A stretch of DNA of 64,000 nucleotides from a candidate division Zixibacteria bacterium HGW-Zixibacteria-1 (GTDB taxonomy: Bacteria > Zixibacteria > MSB-5A5 > GN15 > PGXB01), in the NCBI GenBank assembly GCA_002838945.1, contig PGXB01000009.1:35100-99099 (forward strand), given 5' to 3'. The position numbers and the translations under genes are program-made. Numbering within the stretch: the first letter of the stretch is position 1; each line of letters opens with the position of its first letter. Shown here in pieces: positions 29,619-38,263 of this stretch. The notes beneath the pieces are model-generated. The model saw only the letters and a list, made by a program, of their open reading frames with translations, was not told where the DNA came from and did no database searches.

Positions 29619-29832
29619 TATTGCGATCTTGAACCTGAACGGCTCGTTCCGTTCAATGTTGCGCTTTGCAAAATGCAAAAAAGATTGCGAAAATCTACTA
29701 ATGCCATTATGGGGAGTTCCCCAAACCTGTTGGCGGAAAGCCACATATGTAAAAAATATTAAATCCTTTTATGTTGAATGACATTCATTTACACATCCCA
29801 TAGTAGCCAAAATTTTGCCTTTTGCCGGGAAT

Positions 29833-29846
29833 GGCAAACCATTTGC
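29833..29846 (+). promoter_or_regulatory. Sigma-54 (-24/-12) promoter of pilin gene 2
   Basis: TGGCAAACCATTTGCG: GG at 29833-29834 and GC at 29845-29846, ten bases apart, near the consensus TGGCAC-N5-TTGCW. Transcription would begin near 29858, about 47 bases before the ATG. This is the better of the two sigma-54 sites. Confidence 0.75.
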
Positions 29847-29904
29847 GATAACTGGATATCGGAGAATTGAACATCAAACCCAAAATAACCTATAGGAGGT
29901 TCGA

Positions 29905-30336
29905 ATGTTTTCAAAGTTCCACAACCGTCAGAAGGGTTTCACCCTCATCGAGTTGATGATCGTGGTCGTTATCATCGGCATCCTGGCTGCTCTGGCCATT
30001 CCGCGGTTCATGACCGCCACTACCAAGTCGAAGCAGTCGGAATGCAAGGGCATTCTGAAACAGATCTACACCATGGAAAGAACCTACCGCCAGCAGAATA
30101 ACACCTACTGGGGTCAGGCTGTCGTCGGAAATGCCGGCGCTCCCAATGCTTTAATCACCATTGGTGTTGAAATACCGGCCTCGGCCAAGTATACCTATAC
30201 AATTACGACTGCCGACGCTACCAACCTTTTGGTAACGGCGACCTGCGGTATTCTTGACGATGATGCTACCGTTGATTCCTGGACCATAGACAACGGCGGT
30301 AACCTTGTCTGCACTTCGGATGACGCGACCAGTTAA
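29905..30336 (+). CDS. Type IV pilin, paralog 2 (probable major pilin)
   Basis: The 143-residue prepilin has a 10-residue leader ending in Lys-Gly, then FTLIELMIVVVIIGILAALA with Glu5. Its N-terminal 60 residues are nearly the same as paralog 1. The globular part has two Cys, in TATCGILDDD and NLVCTSDD, near the C-terminus, which may form the disulfide loop of typical pilins; paralog 1 has only one. A strong ribosome site (AGGAGG), a near-consensus sigma-54 promoter and a strong terminator downstream suggest the major subunit. The assembly ATPase and secretin genes are not in the window. Confidence 0.93.
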   Translation: MFSKFHNRQKGFTLIELMIVVVIIGILAALAIPRFMTATTKSKQSECKGILKQIYTMERTYRQQNNTYWGQAVVGNAGAPNALITIGVEIPASAKYTYTITTADATNLLVTATCGILDDDATVDSWTIDNGGNLVCTSDDATS

Positions 30337-30360
30337 GGTTTGAAAATCTAATGTCCTTTA

Positions 30361-30390
30361 GCGGTCCGCCCTGGCGGGCCGCTTTTTTTT
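30361..30390 (+). terminator. Rho-independent terminator after pilin 2
   Basis: GCGGTCCGCC (30361-30370) pairs with GGCGGGCCGC (30373-30382), one G-T pair, followed by eight T. Confidence 0.92.
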
Positions 30391-30566
30391 ATGGGGGCCG
30401 GTTTTGGCCAGCCCTGAAACGATGTATATATCCCGCAATATTTTCCCATAAAATTGTCAGATTTTGGAGAAATCAGCCGAAAAGAGATATATACATTAAG
30501 CCCGTCTATCAATATGTTCGACAGGCTCTGTGTGGAGTATGCTAAGGCAAAGAAGGATGGTTAGTT

Positions 30567-32612
30567 ATGGTAAAACATGAAACTGATTATACTTATGTCA
30601 GACCGTCACCATATAAGAGTCTGACAAATTGGCTGGTGCCGCTGATGGCTTTCATCGGTTCGCTGGCTCTTTATTTACGAACTATGGCCCCCTCACTTTT
30701 CTGGGGCGATTCCGCGGCCTTTACGTCCACCAACTACACGCTGGGTTTGCCGCATTCGCCGTCTTTCCCGCTTTATACGTTGCTGGGAAGATTGTTCGCA
30801 ATAATCCCGGGGTTGGACCCGGCCCTGGCCTCGAATCTGATGTCGGCCATTTTTGCGGCGCTGGCGGTGATGCTCTTCTATCTGCTGGTCAGGCATTTTG
30901 CCGATATCCCGGCGCCCGGCTCGGATGCGAAACATTTTGTTGAGCACGAGGAAGGCAACCGCGGTATGCGGGTAGTACAGGATGAATCGCTGGTCGGAAC
31001 TTCATTTATACTCCTGCCCATGCTGGCCGTGACCGCTTTGTTCGCCGTTTCGCTGCCGGTATGGCTGTCGGCCGTTCGCACCGAAGTCTATTCGCTGCAT
31101 CTTTTCCTGACTCTGGCCGCGCTTCTGGCCTGCTTCAAGGGCGTCCGAGACGAAAGCCGCCGGCTGGTGTTTTTGGGAATCTGGCTTTATGCTCTGTCCT
31201 TTGCCAATCATCCTTTACTGGCGCTGGCTTTTATTCCGGCGTTCATATATCTATTTATTTCTCAATGGGCCAGTTTCGGTCAGAAATTCGGATCGATACT
31301 GATTGTCACCTTCTTTGCGTTTGTGGCCTTCAGCATATATTTCTATCTGCCCTTCCGGGCCGCGTTCGAGCCGGATATCAACTGGGGCCGTCCGGACAGC
31401 CTCAAGGGCTTTCTGGCCGCCATAACCCGCTCATCGGATATGGCCGATTTTGCGGCGATGACGGCCGCACCGGACTATCTCTTGCGGCTGAAGAGAATCG
31501 GCATGTTTATGGCCGACCAGATCGGCTGGCCGTTGATTGGGCTGACACTGTTCGGCCTGTGGGGGATATTCAAGATATCCCGAAAGGTATTCCCGTTTGT
31601 GTTGCTGGCGGTTTTGTTCAATCTGGCTGTTGTCTTGTGGACTGCCGAGTTTGATCCGCATAATTATGATCTGGTTAATTACCTGGCTCCGCTGTTGGGT
31701 TTGGTCCTGATAGTCAGCATGGCCGGATTTCTATATATAATGCGCCTGAAAATACTAACCAGCCATGCCTCGGTTATGATGACCCTGCTGGTCGGCGCCT
31801 TTGGTTATTTTGCGGCCACTGATAATTTTGCCCGAGCCGATTTATCCAATGTGCGCGGTCCGGACCTAATAAGCAAAGCCATTATTCAGAATGTTCCAAC
31901 GGGATCGATATTGCTTGTCGCTGAAGACGACCTGCTGCTGCCGATGTGGTATCGTGCATATGTCGATTCCACGGCCTGCCGGATTGATATTCTGTCTCCG
32001 GGCGCCATGCTCAACCCGGCCTATCGCAAGCAACTGACGATCAATTATCCGGATCTGCATTTCCCCGAAGACTTCACCGGTGATTTTGCCGGCAAGGCCG
32101 ATGAATGGGCCCGAGCGATCTGCCGCCTCAATGCCGATCAGAAGGATATTTATCTACAATTCGGCGTCCCGGGTATTAAGCACGATGAAATTGTCCCGCA
32201 TGGAATTGTCTTCAAGTATGTCGGGGAAAATCAGGATGTCGCGTTTGACAAGAATTTTTATGAAGAGCATGTCGAACTGATGACGCTTATGACCGATGGC
32301 TGTGAAAATGAATCACTCACCGCTGAATTCACCGGCCGCTGGATCTTCACTCTCGGCGTATATTTCGAGCGGCATGGTTACAGCGACATTTCATGGCAGC
32401 TTTTCAAGCGGGCGCTGGCTCTCGACAAAGAGAGCATTGATCTCCGCCTTCACCTGGCTTCGGCCCTGGCCAAGGCGAAAAGATATAAAGAATCATTAAA
32501 ATACTTATCCGACGCCCTTGAAATCGATTCGCAGGATCCGAATTGTCTCAAGCTTGCCAAATCCATTCTTGACGCAATGAACAGGGAAGGAGCGGTGGCC
32601 CAAAATGATTGA
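30567..32612 (+). CDS. DUF2723 integral membrane glycosyltransferase-like protein with TPR tail
   Basis: The 681-residue protein has about ten membrane spans in residues 20-425. The first periplasmic loop carries FWGDSAAFTSTNYTLGLPHSP, the acidic and His-Pro signature of the DUF2723 family. These are GT-C fold enzymes, some known as protein O-mannosyltransferases of the FCB group. A soluble domain follows, then a C-terminal helical part with two to three tetratricopeptide repeats (RALALDKESIDLRLHLASAL, DALEIDSQDPN). It likely transfers a sugar from a lipid carrier to exported proteins or glycans. It heads an overlapping glycosyltransferase/methyltransferase cluster; the stop overlaps the next start by eight bases. 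Confidence 0.82.
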   Translation: MVKHETDYTYVRPSPYKSLTNWLVPLMAFIGSLALYLRTMAPSLFWGDSAAFTSTNYTLGLPHSPSFPLYTLLGRLFAIIPGLDPALASNLMSAIFAALAVMLFYLLVRHFADIPAPGSDAKHFVEHEEGNRGMRVVQDESLVGTSFILLPMLAVTALFAVSLPVWLSAVRTEVYSLHLFLTLAALLACFKGVRDESRRLVFLGIWLYALSFANHPLLALAFIPAFIYLFISQWASFGQKFGSILIVTFFAFVAFSIYFYLPFRAAFEPDINWGRPDSLKGFLAAITRSSDMADFAAMTAAPDYLLRLKRIGMFMADQIGWPLIGLTLFGLWGIFKISRKVFPFVLLAVLFNLAVVLWTAEFDPHNYDLVNYLAPLLGLVLIVSMAGFLYIMRLKILTSHASVMMTLLVGAFGYFAATDNFARADLSNVRGPDLISKAIIQNVPTGSILLVAEDDLLLPMWYRAYVDSTACRIDILSPGAMLNPAYRKQLTINYPDLHFPEDFTGDFAGKADEWARAICRLNADQKDIYLQFGVPGIKHDEIVPHGIVFKYVGENQDVAFDKNFYEEHVELMTLMTDGCENESLTAEFTGRWIFTLGVYFERHGYSDISWQLFKRALALDKESIDLRLHLASALAKAKRYKESLKYLSDALEIDSQDPNCLKLAKSILDAMNREGAVAQND

Positions 32613-33657
32613 AATATCCGTTGTCGTACCGTCATATAACGAAGCGGCCAATATTCCGCAGAACCTCGAAAGGATGGCCGCGGCGCTGACCATTACGGGT
32701 CAGAGTTTTGAGATCATTGCCGTCGATGACGGTTCGACCGATGATACCGCCGAAAAGATCAGGCAGTATGCGGCCGAGGACCCGCGAATCAGATATGCCG
32801 GATACAAGCTCAATGCCGGCCGCGGAAAAGCCATCAGAACCGGTATTAAGGCGGCGCAGGGAAGATATATCCTGACTATTGACTGCGACCTGTCATATTC
32901 CGAGGAATACCTGACGGTGATGTACCGTCTGTTAAAAGACAATCCGGAAGTTGATTTTGTTATCGGGTCGCCGTACATGCATGACGGCGGCACCGAGGAT
33001 GTCCCGTTCAAGCGGCTGTTGATCTCGAAACTGGGGAATATTATACTCTCATCGGCCATGCGCGGCAAAATAAAGACGCTGACCGGAATCCTGCGCGGCT
33101 ATAAGGCGGAAGTGGTCAAGCGGCTCGATCTGGAATCGGACAAAAAGGAAATTCACCTGGAAATTCTGTCCAAAGCGCTGGCTTCCGGTTTTGTTCCGCT
33201 TGAATTTCCGGCTATTCTCCGCTCGCGGAAAAAAGGGAAGTCGAAATTCCGCTTCAAAGCCACCGCTTTGTCGCATCTTGTCTTCTCATTCTTCGAGCGG
33301 CCTTCGCTTCTTTTCGGATTGGCCGGATTGATGCTCATTGCGGCCGGACTGGGCATCGGGATGTACATGATATATCTGTGGCAAACCGCGGCGCTTAATC
33401 CCAACCGCCCGCTGATGACCCTGATGGTGCTTCTGCTTGTTGCTGGGCTGCAGGTAATACTGTTCGGTTTTCTGGGGACGCAGATGGTCGGACTTCGCAG
33501 GGAAGTTTATAAATTACAGAATCATCAGCATAAGATCGAAGAACTCATCGAAAAAAACAGGCCGGAATCAATAGCGGAAGTCACTTCCCGCAGGCCTAAT
33601 GGAGATATATATCAGGATGATTATGCAGACCAAAAAACGATTACTGATAATCACTAA
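32605..33657 (+). CDS. Family 2 glycosyltransferase, dolichol-phosphate mannose synthase-like
   Basis: The 350-residue protein has a GT-A fold catalytic domain (about 1-225) with VVPSYNEAANIPQNL, AVDDGSTDDTAEK, GRGKAIRTGIKAAQG and TIDCDLSYSEE (the D-x-D metal site), then two membrane helices at about 228-255 and 265-290, and a charged tail. Such enzymes make polyprenyl-phosphate sugars that GT-C enzymes use, so it probably supplies the donor for the DUF2723 protein encoded just upstream (eight-base overlap). The sugar cannot be told from the sequence. Confidence 0.88.
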   Translation: MIEISVVVPSYNEAANIPQNLERMAAALTITGQSFEIIAVDDGSTDDTAEKIRQYAAEDPRIRYAGYKLNAGRGKAIRTGIKAAQGRYILTIDCDLSYSEEYLTVMYRLLKDNPEVDFVIGSPYMHDGGTEDVPFKRLLISKLGNIILSSAMRGKIKTLTGILRGYKAEVVKRLDLESDKKEIHLEILSKALASGFVPLEFPAILRSRKKGKSKFRFKATALSHLVFSFFERPSLLFGLAGLMLIAAGLGIGMYMIYLWQTAALNPNRPLMTLMVLLLVAGLQVILFGFLGTQMVGLRREVYKLQNHQHKIEELIEKNRPESIAEVTSRRPNGDIYQDDYADQKTITDNH

Positions 33658-34798
33658 CCGCTATCCGGTCGGGCCGGATGATGTCGCGTCACCTTTTGTG
33701 CACGACTTCAGAATGGCCCTGAAGAACGGGGATATAACGGCCGATGTCGTCACGCCGTACTATCACAGCAAGTGCGAAGATGCATCCTATATTGACAGCG
33801 CGGTGCATACTTTTAAATGGTCGGACGGATCGACGGTTATATCCCAGCTCCCGTTATATCATCCGGCCAGCCTTCTCAAGATAAAAAGGTACTTCAACCG
33901 CGGTTATGAGACCGGGGCGGCCCTCCTGGAAAAAAATAAGTATGACGGTATCCTTGCCCTGTGGGCGGCGCCTTCGGGCTATATTGCCTATAAATTGTCG
34001 GAAAAATATCACATTCCTTATGCGGTCTGGGCTCTCGGCTCGGATATTAACAGCTGGGCACAGCTTCCGATTGCCGGAAATGTTATCCGCAAAGTGCTTA
34101 AGTGTGCCGATCAGCTTTACGCCGATGGTTATGAACTGGCCATGAAAGTCCAGGCGCTGTCCGATTCCGCCTGCCGGTTTATCCCCAGTTATCATGCCAT
34201 CGATATCCAAACCGCCGGAAAGAAGACTCCCGAGAAAAGGTTTATCTGCGTCGGAAGAGTGGAAAAGAGCAAAGGTGTTTTTGATTTGCTGGAAGCCTTT
34301 CGGTTGTTTGCGGGCGATCATCCCGGTTGGAAATTGTATTATGTCGGGACCGGCAGCTCGGAGCAGCGGCTGAAAGAATTGATTGAGGAATACCACCTGA
34401 CCGATTCCGTGACCTGCTGCGGATACCTGCCGAGACATCAAATCAATGAGTTGCTGGTTAACTCGATAGCGGCGCTGATCCCGTCACATTCGGATTCCCT
34501 GCCGCTTACTTTTGGTGAAGCGATGCAGGCCGGCGTGCCGGTAATATGTTCCGACATCGGCGACATGCCGTATTTCATCGATATATATAAAGTGGGCTGT
34601 CATTTCCCCACCGGCGATGTGAAGGCTCTTGCCTTGAGAATGGGCGAGATGACCACCCGGGCCGCGCAATTCGCCGAGAATTGTCCGCGCGCACTGGACG
34701 AGCTTGATATCAAGAACTCGGTGCAAGCCGTGGCCGAATGGCTGGAAGCTGTCAAAGTTATGAATAACAGAGCCGAGTTTGGTTATGCCGACGCTTGA
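33623..34798 (+). CDS. Family 4 glycosyltransferase
   Basis: The 391-residue GT-B fold protein starts at the ATG at 33623, five bases after AGGA; in-frame ATGs at 33599 and 33617 are alternatives and would deepen the overlap with the previous gene. The N-terminal half includes ITNRYPVGPDDVASPFVHDF. The C-terminal half has FICVGRVEKSKGVFDLLEAF, YYVGTGSSEQRLKEL, VTCCGYLPRHQINEL and the E-x7-E region PLTFGEAMQAGVPVICSD. It would add a sugar from a nucleotide donor to a surface glycan. It overlaps both neighbours, so expression is coupled. Confidence 0.9.
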   Translation: MQTKKRLLIITNRYPVGPDDVASPFVHDFRMALKNGDITADVVTPYYHSKCEDASYIDSAVHTFKWSDGSTVISQLPLYHPASLLKIKRYFNRGYETGAALLEKNKYDGILALWAAPSGYIAYKLSEKYHIPYAVWALGSDINSWAQLPIAGNVIRKVLKCADQLYADGYELAMKVQALSDSACRFIPSYHAIDIQTAGKKTPEKRFICVGRVEKSKGVFDLLEAFRLFAGDHPGWKLYYVGTGSSEQRLKELIEEYHLTDSVTCCGYLPRHQINELLVNSIAALIPSHSDSLPLTFGEAMQAGVPVICSDIGDMPYFIDIYKVGCHFPTGDVKALALRMGEMTTRAAQFAENCPRALDELDIKNSVQAVAEWLEAVKVMNNRAEFGYADA

Positions 34799-35459
34799 GG
34801 AAAAACAAACATTTTTCGATCAATACTGGCGCGAACAGCCGGACGCGAAGACCGATCCGCGCTCCCTGCAGCGCGCGGGAATAGTGCACCGCCTGCTGTC
34901 GAAAGAATCCGGGCGGTTATTCGATCTGGGGTGCGGACGCGGCCTGATCCTCGACTATTTCGCCCGCCTGGGATATGATGTGGTCGGCTCCGATGTTTCC
35001 CCCGACATAATTACCATGGTCAGTCAGAAGGGGCACCGGGCCATGATTCTCGATATCGAGCGTGATGAACCTTATGAGAAATATGATATTATTCTGTGCC
35101 TGGAAGTCCTTCAGCAGCTTTATTACCCGCTGCGCGCATTGAAAAGGCTGAAATATGCGCTTGAGGATGACGGCGAGATGGTTATTTCGGTCCCCAATGA
35201 GTTCCATATTGTATCGAGATTGAAAATTCTCTTCGGCAAATCGCATCTGGGGCATTTCAGTCATTCCCATGTCCGGCTTTTTTCACCCTCGCGCGACCGG
35301 CAGCTATTCGAAAAAACCAACCTGATTGTTGCCGACCGCAAATTTGTGCCGATTATACCGCCGCGATGGAAGCTGATGACGAAACTATTCATGCCCCTGG
35401 CACAGATGTTTCCTTCTTTATTCGCCATATCTTCGATTTACAGACTGAGGAAATTATGA
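34785..35459 (+). CDS. SAM-dependent methyltransferase
   Basis: The 224-residue class I methyltransferase starts at the ATG at 34785, inside the end of the glycosyltransferase gene. Motif I is LFDLGCGRGLILDYFA (about 44-59), with Asp in VVGSDVS for the ribose and YDIILCLEVLQQL for motif IV. The C-terminal third has SVPNEFHIVSRLKILFGK, as in sugar or quinone O-methyltransferases of the UbiG/Methyltransf_23 class. In this cluster it probably modifies a glycan. Its TGA overlaps the next ATG (ATGA). Confidence 0.88.
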   Translation: MPTLEEKQTFFDQYWREQPDAKTDPRSLQRAGIVHRLLSKESGRLFDLGCGRGLILDYFARLGYDVVGSDVSPDIITMVSQKGHRAMILDIERDEPYEKYDIILCLEVLQQLYYPLRALKRLKYALEDDGEMVISVPNEFHIVSRLKILFGKSHLGHFSHSHVRLFSPSRDRQLFEKTNLIVADRKFVPIIPPRWKLMTKLFMPLAQMFPSLFAISSIYRLRKL

Positions 35460-36229
35460 CTACCGTGACCCGGACCAGAATGAATGAAACGATGGGGACA
35501 TTTTCTGAAAGATTCCCGGTTCTGTATGATATTGAATCCCGGCAAAAAAAGGCCGACAAGGTGGTGGCGGTCTGTCAGCATTTTTCGTTCAGACCGCTGA
35601 ATGATCTGGTCTGTCTGGACCTGGGTTCATCCACCGGTATAATGACCGAGCGCTTTGCGGAAAATTTCAGGACCATCATCGCGCTCGATGTCGATACCGA
35701 GGGATTGAAATGGGGCAAGGAAAACAGCCGCAGAAAGAACATTGAATTTCTTTGTGCCGACGGCACGGAAATCTCGCTGGCTGATAATAGTGTCGATGTC
35801 ATCATTTGCAATCAGATATATGAGCATGTCGATCGCCAGGAAGAACTGATGTCGGAAATCTTCCGCGTCCTGAAATATGACGGTTTCTGTTATTTCGGGG
35901 CCGGCAACCGGTATGTTCTGATCGAAGGTCACTACTTTTTGCCGTTCCTGTCATGGCTGCCGCATTGGCTGGCCGATATATATATGAAACTTGCCGGCAA
36001 AAAAGGGATCTATGATGTCCGACTGCTGTCACTGAAAAAGCTTAAATTCCTGACCGGGAATTTCTGGCGGCACGACTATACCAATATGATTTTCGAGAAC
36101 CCGGAAAGCTTTTGCGCCGATGATGTTATTAGAAAAGGAAATATCATATCAAGACTCCCGCGCCGGATTTTCACTATGATATATCCACTGTTTCCGGCCT
36201 GGGTCTGGGTTTTGACAAAAAAGAAGTAA
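35456..36229 (+). CDS. SAM-dependent methyltransferase
   Basis: The 257-residue protein starts at the ATG at 35456, behind GAGGAA and overlapping the previous stop by four bases; a longer reading from 35366 is not supported. Motif I is CLDLGSSTGIMTERFAE (about 54-70), the acidic residue of motif II lies in IIALDVD, and DNSVDVIICNQIYEHVD carries motif IV. The C-terminal half has a more hydrophobic part (FLPFLSWLPHWLADIYMKLAG) that may touch the membrane. It is the second methyltransferase in a row and likely acts on the same glycan or lipid-linked sugar. Confidence 0.85.
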   Translation: MTTVTRTRMNETMGTFSERFPVLYDIESRQKKADKVVAVCQHFSFRPLNDLVCLDLGSSTGIMTERFAENFRTIIALDVDTEGLKWGKENSRRKNIEFLCADGTEISLADNSVDVIICNQIYEHVDRQEELMSEIFRVLKYDGFCYFGAGNRYVLIEGHYFLPFLSWLPHWLADIYMKLAGKKGIYDVRLLSLKKLKFLTGNFWRHDYTNMIFENPESFCADDVIRKGNIISRLPRRIFTMIYPLFPAWVWVLTKKK

Positions 36230-36289
36230 TGGACCGCTAATATCGAAAATTTAATTGACCCGGTCAGTCAACAGTCTTTAATTACCGTT

Positions 36290-38263
36290 ATGAAAGAATC
36301 GATCATTCTACTCGCTTTTTGCCTGGCCTTTTCCTTCGTTTCGGCCCAGGAAACAGCCGATTCGGTCTATGAACGGCAGGCTGTCGAGCAATTGACGGCA
36401 CTCCTGAATCTTAAGATGAGTGACCTGCATCTTCGCGATGATTACTCAAAAAAAGACAGCTTCCGGCTCGAGACTGTCGCCGATCTGATGAACCAGCCGT
36501 ACCGCATGATTGAATTCACGGAAAAATTCCGGGATAAATGCCGGGGCGGCCAGCCGGACCCGATCCTGAGGTTTGCCTTCGATAATTTGCGCAAGGAAAC
36601 GCAATCGGGAATATTAAGGCAGTATCGCTTCCCGGAAGATGAGAATATGTACGCCGGGATAAATCTCTATTACAATTCGATGGAGCTCAACCGGCTGCTT
36701 ATGAAAGTGCAGTCGTTTCTATATGACCGCTTTCCGAAGGCGCTCGATTCTACGCTGGCCGGGATAAGCGCCGACGAACGAAAGTTTATACTTAATGAAT
36801 TCAAACAGACGATTCTTGAAGATACCGCCGATGCCAATAAACCGGTCGATGTGCTCGATTCCATTCAGAAGGCCGAGGAGGAATACACCAAAAGGTTTGT
36901 CGAGATGGCGGGAAGAATCAAGAAGGATTTTATAGTCTTGGCCGGTATCGATGCCGCCGGTGTCTTTTATGGCGAGGCCGTGCGGATGAAAGAGGAACTC
37001 GATGCCGGGAATCTGATTTCAAAACAAATTCTGGCCGATACAGCCGTGCTTCCGGCGCGGACCGGTATTGCCGAATATCTCGGGCGGCATGAGAAATGGG
37101 CCATCGGCGGGACTGGTGATGATGTTTATCGCGGAGAATATCATTTCATCCTGGATTTCGGCGGCAATGATATTTATGAATTGTCCTATGACCCGGCTTC
37201 GCCCCATGGAACCATAATTATCGATATGGCCGGTAATGACTTGTACAATGCCAAATCGGACTTTGTGCTCGGTTCCGGATGTTTGTCGGCCGGCCTGTTA
37301 TTCGATCTGGGCGGGGACGATATTTACAACGGGGGGCACTTCTCGTGCGGGTCAGGCTATTTCGGTCTGGGCCTTCTTTTTGACGGCGGCGGCAGCGATA
37401 AGTATTTCGGCGATATCCACACCCAGGGCGCGGCGACCTTTGGACTGGGGTTGCTTCTGGATAAGAGCGGCTCGGACCTTTACTCGGCGGCCCTGCTTTC
37501 CCAGGGATTGGGCATGATCGAGGGTATCGGTATCATCGCTGATTATGGCGGTAACGACCAGTACCTGGCCGGCGGCAAATACACCGAAACTTATGGTCTG
37601 GCCGGGACCAATGTTCATTATCTCTCTCTTTCGCAAGGTTTTGGCCAGGGACTGCGGCCCTATACCGGCGGCGGTATCGGGGCCATCTTTGATTTTGAGG
37701 GTAATGATAATTATATTTCCGATATTTTCGGACAGGGCGCCAGTTACTGGTGGTCATTGGGATTAATATGTGATATTGACGGCAATGATCAATATGTATC
37801 TTACCAGTATGCGCAGGGGACAGGGGTTCATATGTCGCTGGGAATATTGATCGATGAAAAAGGTGATGATTTCTATCGAGGGAAAGGCCTGATGCAGGGA
37901 GTCGGGCACGATTATGGCTGCGGTATCATGCTTGATCGAAGCGGCAATGACATTTACCAGGCAGATGATCTCTCGCAGGCGGCGGGTTCTGCAAATGGTT
38001 TCGGACTTTTGATCGATGATCGCGGTGATGATACCTATTATGTTCGCTCGGGATTAAATACGCATGGCTATGGCAATCCGCGCCGCGATTTTGGCTCAAT
38101 CGGTCTTTTTATTGATATGTCGGGCAAGGACCAATACACCGGCCAGGGAGTCGAGGGCGGTTACTGGAAAACCGATTCCAAATGGGGGGGCGGAATGGAT
38201 ATCGAAAACTGGCCGACCGATTCGGCCGGCGTTGCGGTTGAGAGGCTGAACGGCAATGAGTAA
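36290..38263 (+). CDS. Secreted protein with about twelve G-[ND]-D-x-Y repeats
   Basis: The 657-residue protein has a signal peptide (ends FSFVSA, about residue 19), a helical region to about 285, and then a repeat array to about residue 630. Each unit of roughly 26-27 residues reads x-x-G-(N/D/S)-D-x-Y, an alanine/glycine-rich part often with QG, and G-x-G-(L/I)-(L/I)-x-D, as in GGNDIY, AGNDLY, GGDDIY, GSDKY, GSDLY, GNDQY, GNDNY, GDDFY and GKDQY. The spacing and glycine suggest a beta-solenoid with acidic turns, perhaps calcium-binding like RTX repeats, but the motif is not the RTX nonapeptide. I recognise no family. It overlaps the HEAT protein gene. Confidence 0.8.
   Translation: MKESIILLAFCLAFSFVSAQETADSVYERQAVEQLTALLNLKMSDLHLRDDYSKKDSFRLETVADLMNQPYRMIEFTEKFRDKCRGGQPDPILRFAFDNLRKETQSGILRQYRFPEDENMYAGINLYYNSMELNRLLMKVQSFLYDRFPKALDSTLAGISADERKFILNEFKQTILEDTADANKPVDVLDSIQKAEEEYTKRFVEMAGRIKKDFIVLAGIDAAGVFYGEAVRMKEELDAGNLISKQILADTAVLPARTGIAEYLGRHEKWAIGGTGDDVYRGEYHFILDFGGNDIYELSYDPASPHGTIIIDMAGNDLYNAKSDFVLGSGCLSAGLLFDLGGDDIYNGGHFSCGSGYFGLGLLFDGGGSDKYFGDIHTQGAATFGLGLLLDKSGSDLYSAALLSQGLGMIEGIGIIADYGGNDQYLAGGKYTETYGLAGTNVHYLSLSQGFGQGLRPYTGGGIGAIFDFEGNDNYISDIFGQGASYWWSLGLICDIDGNDQYVSYQYAQGTGVHMSLGILIDEKGDDFYRGKGLMQGVGHDYGCGIMLDRSGNDIYQADDLSQAAGSANGFGLLIDDRGDDTYYVRSGLNTHGYGNPRRDFGSIGLFIDMSGKDQYTGQGVEGGYWKTDSKWGGGMDIENWPTDSAGVAVERLNGNE

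Noticed and set aside
30351..30545. 64-residue reading after the second pilin
   Set aside because: It starts at the terminator hairpin and has no ribosome site.
36290..38263. RTX toxin
   Set aside because: The repeats are about 27 residues long and lack the GGxGxDxUx nonapeptide, and there is a standard N-terminal signal peptide.
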